This document shows positions 1 through 6,396 of a stretch of DNA of 8,242 bases, piece after piece. The notes beneath the pieces are model-generated. The model made no database searches and was not told where the DNA came from. It worked only from the letters and a program-made list of their open reading frames with translations. The stretch is from Desulfuromonadales bacterium (lineage in GTDB: Bacteria; Desulfobacterota; Desulfuromonadia; Desulfuromonadales; UBA2294), in the NCBI GenBank assembly GCA_030591795.1, contig JAUVAJ010000058.1, positions 1 through 8,242 of the forward strand, written 5' to 3'. The stretch's first letter is position 1; every line of letters begins with the position of its first letter. A program made the translations under genes and the position numbers.

Positions 1-1
1 G

Positions 2-190
2 AAAATATTATTCGTTGAAATGAAGTTGAAGGACGATACGCAAATCCTGATTAAAGGTCGGGTAATGTGGGCGAAGCGGGTGCCGCAGAGCTTGATGAAC
101 AAGGTCAAAGGTGGGATGGGGTTGCGCATTATTTCATTTGAGAAGGGTGAGGATGCTTATCAGGATCTGTGTGCTGATCTTCAACGTTGA
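2..190 (+). CDS. PilZ-like domain protein, C-terminal fragment
   Basis: An open frame enters from the left edge and ends at TGA 188-190, giving 62 residues with no start in view. It reads as the second half of a PilZ beta-barrel. There is a hydrophobic strand (ILFVEMKL), then a GRVMWAKR strand, then a GGMGLRIISFEKGED segment, which resembles the usual 'G.V.W ... GMG..F' pattern late in PilZ domains, followed by a short helix. PilZ domains commonly bind cyclic di-GMP through an N-terminal RxxxR and a D/NxSxxG motif. Both would lie outside the window, so ligand binding cannot be judged. The gene converges on the neighbouring minus-strand operon and probably has nothing to do with it. The family call rests on a short, weakly conserved stretch. 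Confidence 0.6.
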   Translation, partial: KILFVEMKLKDDTQILIKGRVMWAKRVPQSLMNKVKGGMGLRIISFEKGEDAYQDLCADLQR

Positions 191-208
191 TAATAATGGC
201 TTTGTGGC

Positions 209-373
209 TCAGTAAATAACAATGTAGCCATGGGCTGTAGCTATCTTTGAACTCTCCAGAACATCTTTGATCTGGTACGATTCACCATCCAAAACGAAAG
301 TGTACCCGCCATCCAGGTTTTCCTTAGCCAGATCGATCAAATATTCAAAGCTCGCAGTTTTGATAGTCTCCAT
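209..373 (-). CDS. Small hypothetical protein after the TatD fusion
   Basis: I do not recognise this 54-residue product (starting METIKTASFE, ending HGYIVIY). It has a short amphipathic helix-like segment (FEYLIDLAKENL), a turn (DGGY), a strand-like part (TFVLDGESYQIKDVLE) and a hydrophobic end. There is no signal peptide, membrane segment or cysteine. The ATG at 373 lies 16 bases after the stop of the TatD-radical SAM gene, so it looks like the last gene of the operon. The ribosome site is weak: an AAAGG about 12 bases upstream. An in-frame ATG at 403 would add ten residues and overlap the upstream stop by 14 bases, and a TTG at 445 would extend it further. Helix-strand texture and operon position support it as real; short length and lack of a family argue against. 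Confidence 0.5.
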   Translation of the reverse strand: METIKTASFEYLIDLAKENLDGGYTFVLDGESYQIKDVLESSKIATAHGYIVIY

Positions 374-389
374 CTGTATTTTCAGCCTT

Positions 390-1772
390 TCAACCAACCT
401 CATTGTACTCGCGTGCGCGAAACTCAACCCCCAGTTCATTGGCAACCCTTTTACAAGCGTCCATATCGATATCAGGGAGAGCCACTGCGGTCGCTGTCAC
501 AACCGGGATATGTTTTTTGGCCTCTATTAAAAATGTCTTGACTGCGGCATAACCAGCTTCGCCGAATTCGGAACAACAGATTTGCTGGTAGGTAGTTGCA
601 TCGGCAGCATTCAGTGAGATCGAGACTGAATCTATCAACCCCGCAAGCTCTGGCAGGATGTTTCGCCCGTGGACCAGATTAGCTTGACCGTCGGTGTTAA
701 TTCTAATCCTGATGTCGTTTTCTTTAAGTCTTTTCGCGACCGCTTTAACCAGCTCCAGCCGGATCAACGGCTCACCATAACCACAGAATACAACTTCATC
801 AAACCGTGACGGATCGCCGATAGCTGCCAGCACTTCATCAAGATCCGGCTCGCTTTGCAGGCAGAGTTGGTGCCCCTTGACGGTGAAGTCCTTGAACTTG
901 GCGCAAAATGTACAGGCGTTGGTGCAGCGATTAGTAATGTTCAGGTACAGGCTGTTGCGGATGGTGTAAGCAATCCGGGTGCTCTGGTCGGCCTGGCCGA
1001 TGCCAAACAGGCGCAAGCAGTTGAGCGAGGTGATACGGGCTACATCCTCAATAGTCAGACCTTTGAGCTCGGCCAGGTATTCAGCTGTCGTCCGCACATA
1101 AGCCGGTTCGTTCCGCTTACCGCGCCATTTTTGTGGGGCCAGGTACGGGCAGTCGGTTTCGACCAGCATTACGTCGATTGGCAGACCGCGGGCGACGTCG
1201 CGCAGCGCTTCGTTATTTGGATAGGTTATAGTCCCTGGAAACGAGATATAGAAACCGAGTTCGACACACTGGCGGGCCATGTCGAGGTCGCCGCTGAAAC
1301 AGTGCAGGACACCGCCGACTTCGGACGCCTTCTCCTCGCGCATAATGCGCAGAATGTCTTCGTGTGCGTCGCGGTCATGGATAATAATAGGAAGGTTAAG
1401 CTCTCTGGCCAGACGGATCTGCGCGGCAAACGCTTGGTGTTGTATTTCACGCGGCGAGCGGTCGCGATAGTAATCGAGGCCGGTCTCACCGATGGCGACA
1501 ACCTTGTCTGATCCGAGTGCCATCCGGCGCAACTCTGTAATAGCTTGTGTGTCGGCAGTGGTTGCGTCGTGCGGATGGATGCCGACCGAAGCATATAGCT
1601 GCGGGTAACGGTTGGATAAATCGATACTGCGTTGCGAGCTTTCAAGGTCACAGCCGACAGTGAGAATCGAGTCAACGCCTTGCTCGGTTGCGCGTTGCAG
1701 GGTAGCGTCGAGGTCATCAGCGAAGCGATTGCCATCGAGATGGGCGTGACTGTCTACAAGTGAGATGGCCAT
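390..1772 (-). CDS. TatD-family metal nuclease fused to a TatD-linked radical SAM domain
   Basis: A 460-residue, two-domain cytoplasmic protein. Residues 1 to about 258 form a complete TatD hydrolase (amidohydrolase TIM barrel, metal-dependent DNase). The expected metal ligands are all present: H9 and H11 in SHAHLD, E96 in GETGLDYY, H132, H157 in LHCFSG, and D207 in ETDCPYLAP. A stand-alone TatD normally stops near LFGI (about residue 258). Here the frame continues through a short linker into a radical SAM domain of about 190 residues, with C283-x3-C287-x2-C290 for a 4Fe-4S cluster, a GYGEP loop at 331-335 for SAM binding, and a RINTDGQA strand. This matches the small radical SAM family known to sit beside or be fused to TatD. 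Its substrate is unknown to me. The ATG at 1772 has a modest CGGA site 7 bases upstream. It follows metG after 64 bases, the same neighbourhood as Bacillus metS-yabD. Confidence 0.93.
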   Translation of the reverse strand: MAISLVDSHAHLDGNRFADDLDATLQRATEQGVDSILTVGCDLESSQRSIDLSNRYPQLYASVGIHPHDATTADTQAITELRRMALGSDKVVAIGETGLDYYRDRSPREIQHQAFAAQIRLARELNLPIIIHDRDAHEDILRIMREEKASEVGGVLHCFSGDLDMARQCVELGFYISFPGTITYPNNEALRDVARGLPIDVMLVETDCPYLAPQKWRGKRNEPAYVRTTAEYLAELKGLTIEDVARITSLNCLRLFGIGQADQSTRIAYTIRNSLYLNITNRCTNACTFCAKFKDFTVKGHQLCLQSEPDLDEVLAAIGDPSRFDEVVFCGYGEPLIRLELVKAVAKRLKENDIRIRINTDGQANLVHGRNILPELAGLIDSVSISLNAADATTYQQICCSEFGEAGYAAVKTFLIEAKKHIPVVTATAVALPDIDMDACKRVANELGVEFRAREYNEVG

Positions 1773-1791
1773 GGTTTGTTCCGAAAAGTAA

Positions 1792-1811
1792 AGGGGCGTC
1801 AGTGCGCCCCT
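1792..1811 (-). terminator. Hairpin between metG and the TatD fusion, possible attenuator or weak terminator
   Basis: A perfect 7-bp GC-rich inverted repeat, AGGGGCG (1792-1798) and CGCCCCT (1805-1811), encloses a 6-base loop. Read on the minus strand, the stem is followed by TTACTTTT, a broken U-tract. It lies 25 bases past the metG stop and ends 19 bases before the TatD start. The imperfect U-run suggests partial termination or an RNA processing or stability element more than a full stop, because the downstream gene has no obvious promoter of its own. On the plus strand it is followed by GTTTTGTT, but no plus-strand gene ends here. Confidence 0.45.
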
Positions 1812-1836
1812 GTTTTGTTACTGCAGGTCGGTGTGC

Positions 1837-3369
1837 CTACTCGGTTTCGATGCGCGGGAAGAGCGGCTGAGCTTTTTCGATCTCAGCTCCTGCTTGCAGA
1901 CCACCCCAGCCATCCCGACCTTCCAGGCTGACCTCAGCATTGGTGTCGCCAAGAATACGCAGTATGCTTTCACCGGTGTCCGGCATGAACGGTGCTGACA
2001 ACAAAGCAATAATCCGCACTGCTTCGAGCAGGTTGTACATGACGGTCCCGAGGCGTTCCTTGTTGGACTCATCTTTGGCCAACGCCCACGGTGCAGTTTC
2101 ATCGATATATTTATTTGCCGCGCTGATCAACGTCCAGATGGTCTGCAATGCTTTATTAAAGGCGAGGTTATTCATCTGTTCGTCAATAGTTTGTACTGCC
2201 GCCGGGAATTGCGCAATAAAAGCAGCGTCTACCGCATCGATGGCCGTTGCTGCGGGCAAGGTGCCGTTAAAATATTTATTCAGCATAGCGGTCGAGCGGC
2301 TGACCAGATTGCCGAGGTCATTAGCCAGATCGGAATTGATCCGATGTACCAGGGCCGTATGTGAAAAATCGCCGTCGAGGCCAAAGGGGACTTCGCGCAA
2401 CAGGAAATAACGGATAGAATCAACGCCGTAAGTATCGATCAGCATATGTGGCTCAACGACGTTGCGCAGGCTCTTGCTCATCTTCTGTCCTTCAACGGTC
2501 CACCAGCCGTGGGCAAATATTTTTTTCGGCAATGGCAGGCCAGCAGCGAGCAGGAAGGTCGGCCAGTAAACGGTGTGAAATCTGAGGATATCCTTACCGA
2601 TGACATGGGCATCGGCCGGCCAGAATTTTTCAAAGTTACCTTCCGCATCATCCGGGAAGCCGAGGCCGGAGATGTAGTTGGTAAGGGCGTCGAACCAGAC
2701 GTAGAGGACATGACGATCATTGCCCGGTACCGGGATGCCCCAGGAAAATGTAGTGCGGGAAATTGACAGGTCACGCAACCCTTCCTTCAGGAAACTGAGG
2801 ATTTCGTTCTTCCGGGTACGGGGCTGAATGAAGTCCGGGTTTTCGTCAATATGCTTAAGCAGTGCGTCCGAGTATTTGCTCATGCGGAAAAAGTACGATT
2901 CTTCCTTGAGTTTATCTGTCGGTCGTCCACAATCCGGACAGTTACCTTCCATCAACTGGGTCTCAGTCCAGAATGTTTCGCAAGGAGTGCAGTACCAGTC
3001 CTCGTATTCGCCGAGATAGATGTCGCCCTTTTTCTCGATCCGGGTAAACATTTCCGAGACCGCTTTTTTGTGGCGTTCCTGTGAAGTCCGGATGAAGTCT
3101 GTTTCGGAAATATTCAGTTTTTCCCAGAGGGATTGAAAACGCTTAACTACCCGATCGGCTAATTCAAGTGGGGTTTCACCTTGCGACTGTGCTGCTTTCT
3201 CAACTTTCTGGCCGTGTTCGTCGGTGCCGGTCAGAAAGAAAACCTCAAAGCCGCGGGCGCGCTTGTAACGGGCCAGAACATCGCAGGCAAGTGTAGTATA
3301 AGCGTGGCCGATGTGCGGCACATCGTTCACATAATAAATAGGTGTTGTGATGTAATATTGTTTAGCCAT
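1837..3369 (-). CDS. metG: Methionyl-tRNA synthetase (class I, no C-terminal tRNA-binding domain)
   Basis: Charges tRNA-Met, including the initiator, with methionine using ATP. The 510-residue product has the class I signatures HIGH at 19-22 and KMSKS at 296-300 on a Rossmann fold. The connective-peptide zinc knuckle has four cysteines, C127-x2-C130 and C144-x2-C147, as in the single-knuckle four-Cys MetRS type. The helical anticodon-binding domain runs from about 330 to 480. The protein ends soon after (PLFPRIETE), so the Trbp111/EMAP-like dimerisation domain found at the end of many bacterial MetRS, such as that of E. coli, is absent. The ATG at 3369 is supported by the strongest ribosome site in the window, GGAGGAG at 3381-3387, 11 bases upstream. 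It starts 20 bases after ricT and is probably cotranscribed with it. Confidence 0.97.
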   Translation of the reverse strand: MAKQYYITTPIYYVNDVPHIGHAYTTLACDVLARYKRARGFEVFFLTGTDEHGQKVEKAAQSQGETPLELADRVVKRFQSLWEKLNISETDFIRTSQERHKKAVSEMFTRIEKKGDIYLGEYEDWYCTPCETFWTETQLMEGNCPDCGRPTDKLKEESYFFRMSKYSDALLKHIDENPDFIQPRTRKNEILSFLKEGLRDLSISRTTFSWGIPVPGNDRHVLYVWFDALTNYISGLGFPDDAEGNFEKFWPADAHVIGKDILRFHTVYWPTFLLAAGLPLPKKIFAHGWWTVEGQKMSKSLRNVVEPHMLIDTYGVDSIRYFLLREVPFGLDGDFSHTALVHRINSDLANDLGNLVSRSTAMLNKYFNGTLPAATAIDAVDAAFIAQFPAAVQTIDEQMNNLAFNKALQTIWTLISAANKYIDETAPWALAKDESNKERLGTVMYNLLEAVRIIALLSAPFMPDTGESILRILGDTNAEVSLEGRDGWGGLQAGAEIEKAQPLFPRIETE

Positions 3370-3389
3370 GAAATATAAATCTCCTCCGC

Positions 3390-4514
3390 TTACTCGGAAC
3401 TACCCTCAGGTTTAGGCTTTCTACGGTTCCGTCTGCGGCGTCTGCGTTTTGAAGCGCTCGACGGGTTGTTCGGATCAGCCTGAACCTTATCTTTTGGTTC
3501 CTGCTTTTTTTGTGCGGACCTGTTGTCTGGTTGCTTAGCTTCCAAACCTGACTTCTGGTTATTCTTCCCGGAGGCACTGTCGCGTGGTTTGCGGCGGTTT
3601 GGTCTGCTGGCTCTTTTATTGTCAGGCTTCTCACTTTTACCCGCAGCCGGTTTTCGCTCAGGACGAATTCTTGTTGTCAGTGTGGACTCTGCTTGTGGGA
3701 GTGTTGCATCAGGTTTTTGCAAAGCACTGAACTCGTCTTTACTAAGTTTTAAATTACGGCCATCATCGACGCGCAAAGTGACTTTTTGCTGTAAGATATC
3801 TATGTCGACAACTTTGGTTTCGTGGCCCTCCACACACATTTTGTGGCCACATTTCGGCATCCCCTTGCGTTGTTTGCAATAGGTTTCATATTCGTAGCCG
3901 AGACAGCAGAGTAGACGACCGCATTGTCCGGATATCTTATTGGGGTTCAGGGCGAGTTGTTGTTCCTTGGCCATCTTGACTGAGACCGGAGAAAACTCGG
4001 TCATATGTGAGCAACAACAAAGAGTGCGCCCGCAGACGCCAATGCCGCCGATGAGTTTGGCTTCATCCCGAACACCGATCTGGCGCATTTCGATTCTAGT
4101 GTGGAAATGATGGGCCAGATCCTTGACCAGTTCGCGGAAATCTATCCGACCGTCAGCAGTGAAATAGAAAACGATTTTAGAGCCGTCAAACAGATATTCT
4201 GCTTTGACCAGCTTCATTTCCATTTTACGCTCGCGAACCCGTTGTCGGCAGTAACGTAAAGCGGTCTCTTCACGAGCCGCATTGGTGGCCGACATGGCCA
4301 GATCTTCATCAGTCGCCATACGTAGTACGTTTTTCAGCCCTTTGGGTAGCTCATTGGCTTCTTTTGCGACCGGTGGGACAACAACGATACCGAGAGCCCG
4401 CCCACGGTCGGTCTCGACAATGACCTTTTCACCCTTTTTCAAGGGCAGGTCCTTCGCATTGAAATCGTAATGTTTTCCAGCGGTTCTGAATTTTATGGTA
4501 ACAATTTGTGTCAT
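3390..4514 (-). CDS. ricT: PSP1-domain iron-sulfur protein RicT (YaaT family) with a long basic tail
   Basis: A 374-residue homologue of Bacillus YaaT/RicT. That protein works with RicA and RicF as a 4Fe-4S-containing complex that directs RNase Y processing of polycistronic mRNA and affects sporulation and biofilm phosphorelays. Residues 1-60 form the N-terminal beta part, and the PSP1 core covers about 60-150. A cysteine-rich segment follows (CGRTLCCC at 161-168, CGRLLCC at 198-204), then C213, C222 and C227. Residues from about 270 onward are a low-complexity Lys/Arg/Pro/Asn/Ser tail ending in a run of six arginines, absent from the shorter Bacillus protein and plausibly disordered and RNA-binding. 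The ATG at 4514 fits the family N-terminus (MTQIVTIKFRTAG); a frame-open TTG at 4583 would add an unconserved leader. The ribosome site is weak (GAG 10 bases upstream). It follows holB as in Bacillus holB-yaaT. Its role in this organism is inferred. Confidence 0.9.
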   Translation of the reverse strand: MTQIVTIKFRTAGKHYDFNAKDLPLKKGEKVIVETDRGRALGIVVVPPVAKEANELPKGLKNVLRMATDEDLAMSATNAAREETALRYCRQRVRERKMEMKLVKAEYLFDGSKIVFYFTADGRIDFRELVKDLAHHFHTRIEMRQIGVRDEAKLIGGIGVCGRTLCCCSHMTEFSPVSVKMAKEQQLALNPNKISGQCGRLLCCLGYEYETYCKQRKGMPKCGHKMCVEGHETKVVDIDILQQKVTLRVDDGRNLKLSKDEFSALQKPDATLPQAESTLTTRIRPERKPAAGKSEKPDNKRASRPNRRKPRDSASGKNNQKSGLEAKQPDNRSAQKKQEPKDKVQADPNNPSSASKRRRRRRNRRKPKPEGSSE

Positions 4515-4554
4515 ATTGAATATGCTCGCATCTATAGATAAGGACAAGAGTGCG

Positions 4555-4583
4555 ATAAAAACACGATGTGCGGTTCTTGTCAA
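4555..4583 (-). promoter_or_regulatory. Candidate internal promoter for ricT-metG-TatD fusion
   Basis: In the 88-base gap between holB and ricT, a perfect -35 TTGACA (4583-4578) is separated by 17 bases from a -10-like TTTTAT (4560-4555, four of six consensus). Transcription would start near 4548, leaving a leader of about 35 bases before the ricT ATG. A second perfect TTGACA lies 16 bases further upstream (4599-4594) but has no matching -10. Read by eye only; the -10 is mediocre. Confidence 0.38.
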
Positions 4584-4602
4584 CTGGTGAAGGTGTCAAT
4601 TA

Positions 4603-5571
4603 TCAGGCGGCAAGCCGCAGCAACAACACCTCCAGATTTAATTGTGGATTGACGTTGCGCTCATGGTTGCGCAGGCATGTGTTCAAGGCATCAAGCTTGT
4701 TCAGGATCGACGTGATGTTTTCCCTGGCGGCAACCCGCCTGATTTTTTCCTGCAAGTCGATATTGACCAGACTTTCCAGCGGTTGACCATAACTGAAAAG
4801 AAGCAAATCACGGTAAAAGGCTTGAAGCAGTTCCATGGTTTCCGGGATAGTATCTTTTTCGCTCGATAGCTCCTTGGCAAGTTCAAACAGTGGCAAGATA
4901 CTGGCTGGCGAAAGAGCCGTGACCTTTTTTAAGAGCTCAATGCGGTGTTCCAGGTAAAAGGCTGGATCTCGATCAAGCGCCACTTGAAAGCTGCCATCTG
5001 CCAGAGCGGCAATAATATGCGCGTCTTTCTGGGTAAAGTCGCGTTGTTCTGTTAAGGCCGATTCGATGCATGACTGAGGCAGGCGGCTGAACGGGAGGCG
5101 CTGACATCTTGACAATACAGTAGTCAAAAGTGCTTCAGGCCGTGCCGCAAGGAGGATGATCAAAGTCTCTGCCGATGGTTCTTCAAGTGTTTTCAATAGT
5201 GCGTTGGCGGCCGCCGGGTTCATTTTGTCAGCTTGATCGATCAGGCAAATCTTCCGTGAAGATTCGACCGGTTTGAAGGATAAGGTTTTTTGTAATTCTC
5301 TGATCTGCTCGATTTTAATCTGTTTGCCATCAGGTTCGACAATCAGCAGGTCCGGGTGGTTGTTGTGGTCAATTTTTCGACACGGTGTACACTCGCCGCA
5401 GCCGTTGCCATGCGTACAGAACACAGCACGGGCCAGCGCCAAAGCGGTCAAGCGCTTGCCGATCCCTTGTGGCCCTTCAAAAAGATAGGCGTGCGCCAGT
5501 CTGTTGTTGGCCAGAGTCCGGCGCAGAAAGTCCTTTTGGCGTTCGTGGCCGATTATGCGGTCAAATGTCAT
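4603..5571 (-). CDS. holB: DNA polymerase III delta-prime subunit
   Basis: Clamp-loader subunit that, with delta and tau/gamma, opens the beta sliding clamp at primed sites in the replisome. The 322-residue AAA+ protein starts MTFDRIIGHE. It has a P-loop-like GPQGIGKR (33-40), a four-Cys zinc module C52, C58, C61, C64, a Walker B-like LIDQADKM (110-117), and the SRC motif at 154-156 whose arginine reaches into the neighbouring ATPase site. The C-terminal third is the helical collar. The P-loop ends in Arg where ATP-hydrolysing relatives have Ser/Thr, which fits a delta-prime that is not itself an active ATPase. The ATG at 5571 overlaps the tmk stop as ATGA, indicating translational coupling; an in-frame TTG at 5577 is less likely. 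DnaX is the main paralogue to exclude, but the degenerate ATP site and shorter length favour HolB. Confidence 0.94.
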   Translation of the reverse strand: MTFDRIIGHERQKDFLRRTLANNRLAHAYLFEGPQGIGKRLTALALARAVFCTHGNGCGECTPCRKIDHNNHPDLLIVEPDGKQIKIEQIRELQKTLSFKPVESSRKICLIDQADKMNPAAANALLKTLEEPSAETLIILLAARPEALLTTVLSRCQRLPFSRLPQSCIESALTEQRDFTQKDAHIIAALADGSFQVALDRDPAFYLEHRIELLKKVTALSPASILPLFELAKELSSEKDTIPETMELLQAFYRDLLLFSYGQPLESLVNIDLQEKIRRVAARENITSILNKLDALNTCLRNHERNVNPQLNLEVLLLRLAA

Positions 5572-6212
5572 CGGCAAAGTCCGTGGTCAAGTTGGTTAGA
5601 AACAGCGGCCTGGATACGCGCTGCAACGGTGTCAGTGTCACCTTCTGCGTCGATAACGCAAAACCGGCTCTCGGCTTCCGCCAGCGTCAGATAGCCAGCA
5701 CGGATGCGACGATGAAAGTCCAGGTTTTCCTGCTCAAAACGGTTTTCATCTGGTCCGGTTGCGGTTGCATTACGCTGAATGGCCCGATTCAGGCCGATTT
5801 CCGGATCAAAGTCGAGCAGTAGCGTTAAATCTGGCATGGTTCCGAGTGTCGCCAGTCGGTTGATCTCTTCGATCAGCGGTCTGGGCAGACCGCGTCCAAA
5901 CCCCTGGTAGGCCAGGGTCGCATCGCTGTAACGGTCGCAAAGAACAATTTTATCATTTTCAAGGGCAGGCCGGATGATTTGTGCCACATGCTGGGCACGC
6001 GCCGCGGCATACAGCAGCAGCTCGGCTTGTTCATTCATATCGCTGTTTGCCACATCGAGCAGGATGCTGCGAATTTTATCTGCAATTGCGCAACCACCAG
6101 GTTCACGTGTTACGACCGGTTCCTGATTGTGCTGCGTACCGAACCATTCAGCAAGCCGGGTAATCTGGGTCGACTTGCCGGAACCCTCAATGCCTTCAAA
6201 TGTAATAAACAT
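5568..6212 (-). CDS. tmk: Thymidylate kinase
   Basis: Phosphorylates dTMP to dTDP with ATP, the step that joins de novo and salvage dTTP synthesis. The 214-residue protein is of normal family length. It begins with the P-loop GIEGSGKS (7-14), has the TREPGG loop at 35-40, the DRY motif at 93-95 followed by SDATLAYQGFGRG, and an arginine-containing LID region at about 143-160 (ending DENRFE). It is the first gene of the minus-strand operon and overlaps holB by ATGA. The ATG at 6212 is certain from the conserved N-terminus, yet the AT-rich leader between it and the promoter contains no Shine-Dalgarno-like sequence. The promoter about 45 bases upstream is listed separately. Confidence 0.97.
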   Translation of the reverse strand: MFITFEGIEGSGKSTQITRLAEWFGTQHNQEPVVTREPGGCAIADKIRSILLDVANSDMNEQAELLLYAAARAQHVAQIIRPALENDKIVLCDRYSDATLAYQGFGRGLPRPLIEEINRLATLGTMPDLTLLLDFDPEIGLNRAIQRNATATGPDENRFEQENLDFHRRIRAGYLTLAEAESRFCVIDAEGDTDTVAARIQAAVSNQLDHGLCR

Positions 6213-6257
6213 AGGTAATTAATTTATCAGTTAGGTTTGTCAGAATGAAAAAAAGGT

Positions 6258-6286
6258 ATTATACGGCTCGCCTATGGACGAAGCAA
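6258..6286 (-). promoter_or_regulatory. tmk: Sigma70-like promoter of the tmk operon
   Basis: On the minus strand, a perfect -10 TATAAT (6263-6258) lies 17 bases downstream of a -35-like TTGCTT (6286-6281, three of six consensus). The expected start near 6251 gives a leader of about 39 bases. The position, between two divergent operons and directly before their first gene, supports it. Confidence 0.6.
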
Positions 6287-6317
6287 GAATAAAGGCGAAG
6301 ATTGATGGTGGTTCTTG

Positions 6318-6346
6318 TTGAACAACTCTGGTCGCTTCAGTATACT
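6318..6346 (+). promoter_or_regulatory. rnc: Sigma70-like promoter of the rnc operon
   Basis: TTGAAC (6318-6323, four of six consensus) is followed after 17 bases by TATACT (6341-6346, five of six). The predicted start near 6353 leaves a leader of about 44 bases. The small inverted repeat TTGTT-G-AACAA (6315-6325) overlaps the -35 box and could be an operator or chance. This promoter also argues against an rnc start at the in-frame GTG 6349, which would sit at or before the transcript start. Confidence 0.6.
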
Positions 6347-6396
6347 TCGTGCAGATGTTAATCCGGAGTGTCACCCGGCATGAAAAGAGGTTGTTA

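Noticed and set aside
181..190. Perfect palindrome TCAACGTTGA overlapping the stop of the PilZ-like gene
   Set aside because: Ten bases is within chance, there is no second copy nearby, and it lies in coding sequence.
196..231. Inverted repeat ATGGCT / AGCCAT between the convergent genes as a shared terminator
   Set aside because: The stem is only 6 bp with a 24-base loop and no T-run on either strand.
855..1511. Long plus-strand frame of 218 residues opposite the TatD-radical SAM gene
   Set aside because: It lies wholly antisense to a strongly conserved gene, has no recognisable motif or ribosome site, and is explained by codon bias of the real gene.
1940..2410. Plus-strand frame of 156 residues opposite metG
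   Set aside because: It is antisense to the conserved anticodon-binding part of MetRS and its translation is low in recognisable structure.
3390..3705. Low-complexity Lys/Arg-rich codons at the end of ricT as a possible frameshifted or foreign segment
   Set aside because: The frame is open to a normal stop, composition changes gradually, and the ribosome site for metG follows immediately; a disordered tail is the simpler reading.
4515..4583. N-terminal extension of RicT from a TTG at 4583
   Set aside because: The added residues look unlike the family start, and the TTG is part of a promoter-like TTGACA; the family N-terminus begins at the ATG at 4514.
6349..6396. N-terminal extension of RNase III from a GTG at 6349
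   Set aside because: The GTG lies 3 bases after the predicted -10 box, has no ribosome site, and adds 16 residues not expected in the family; the ATG at 6397 has a good AAGAGG.
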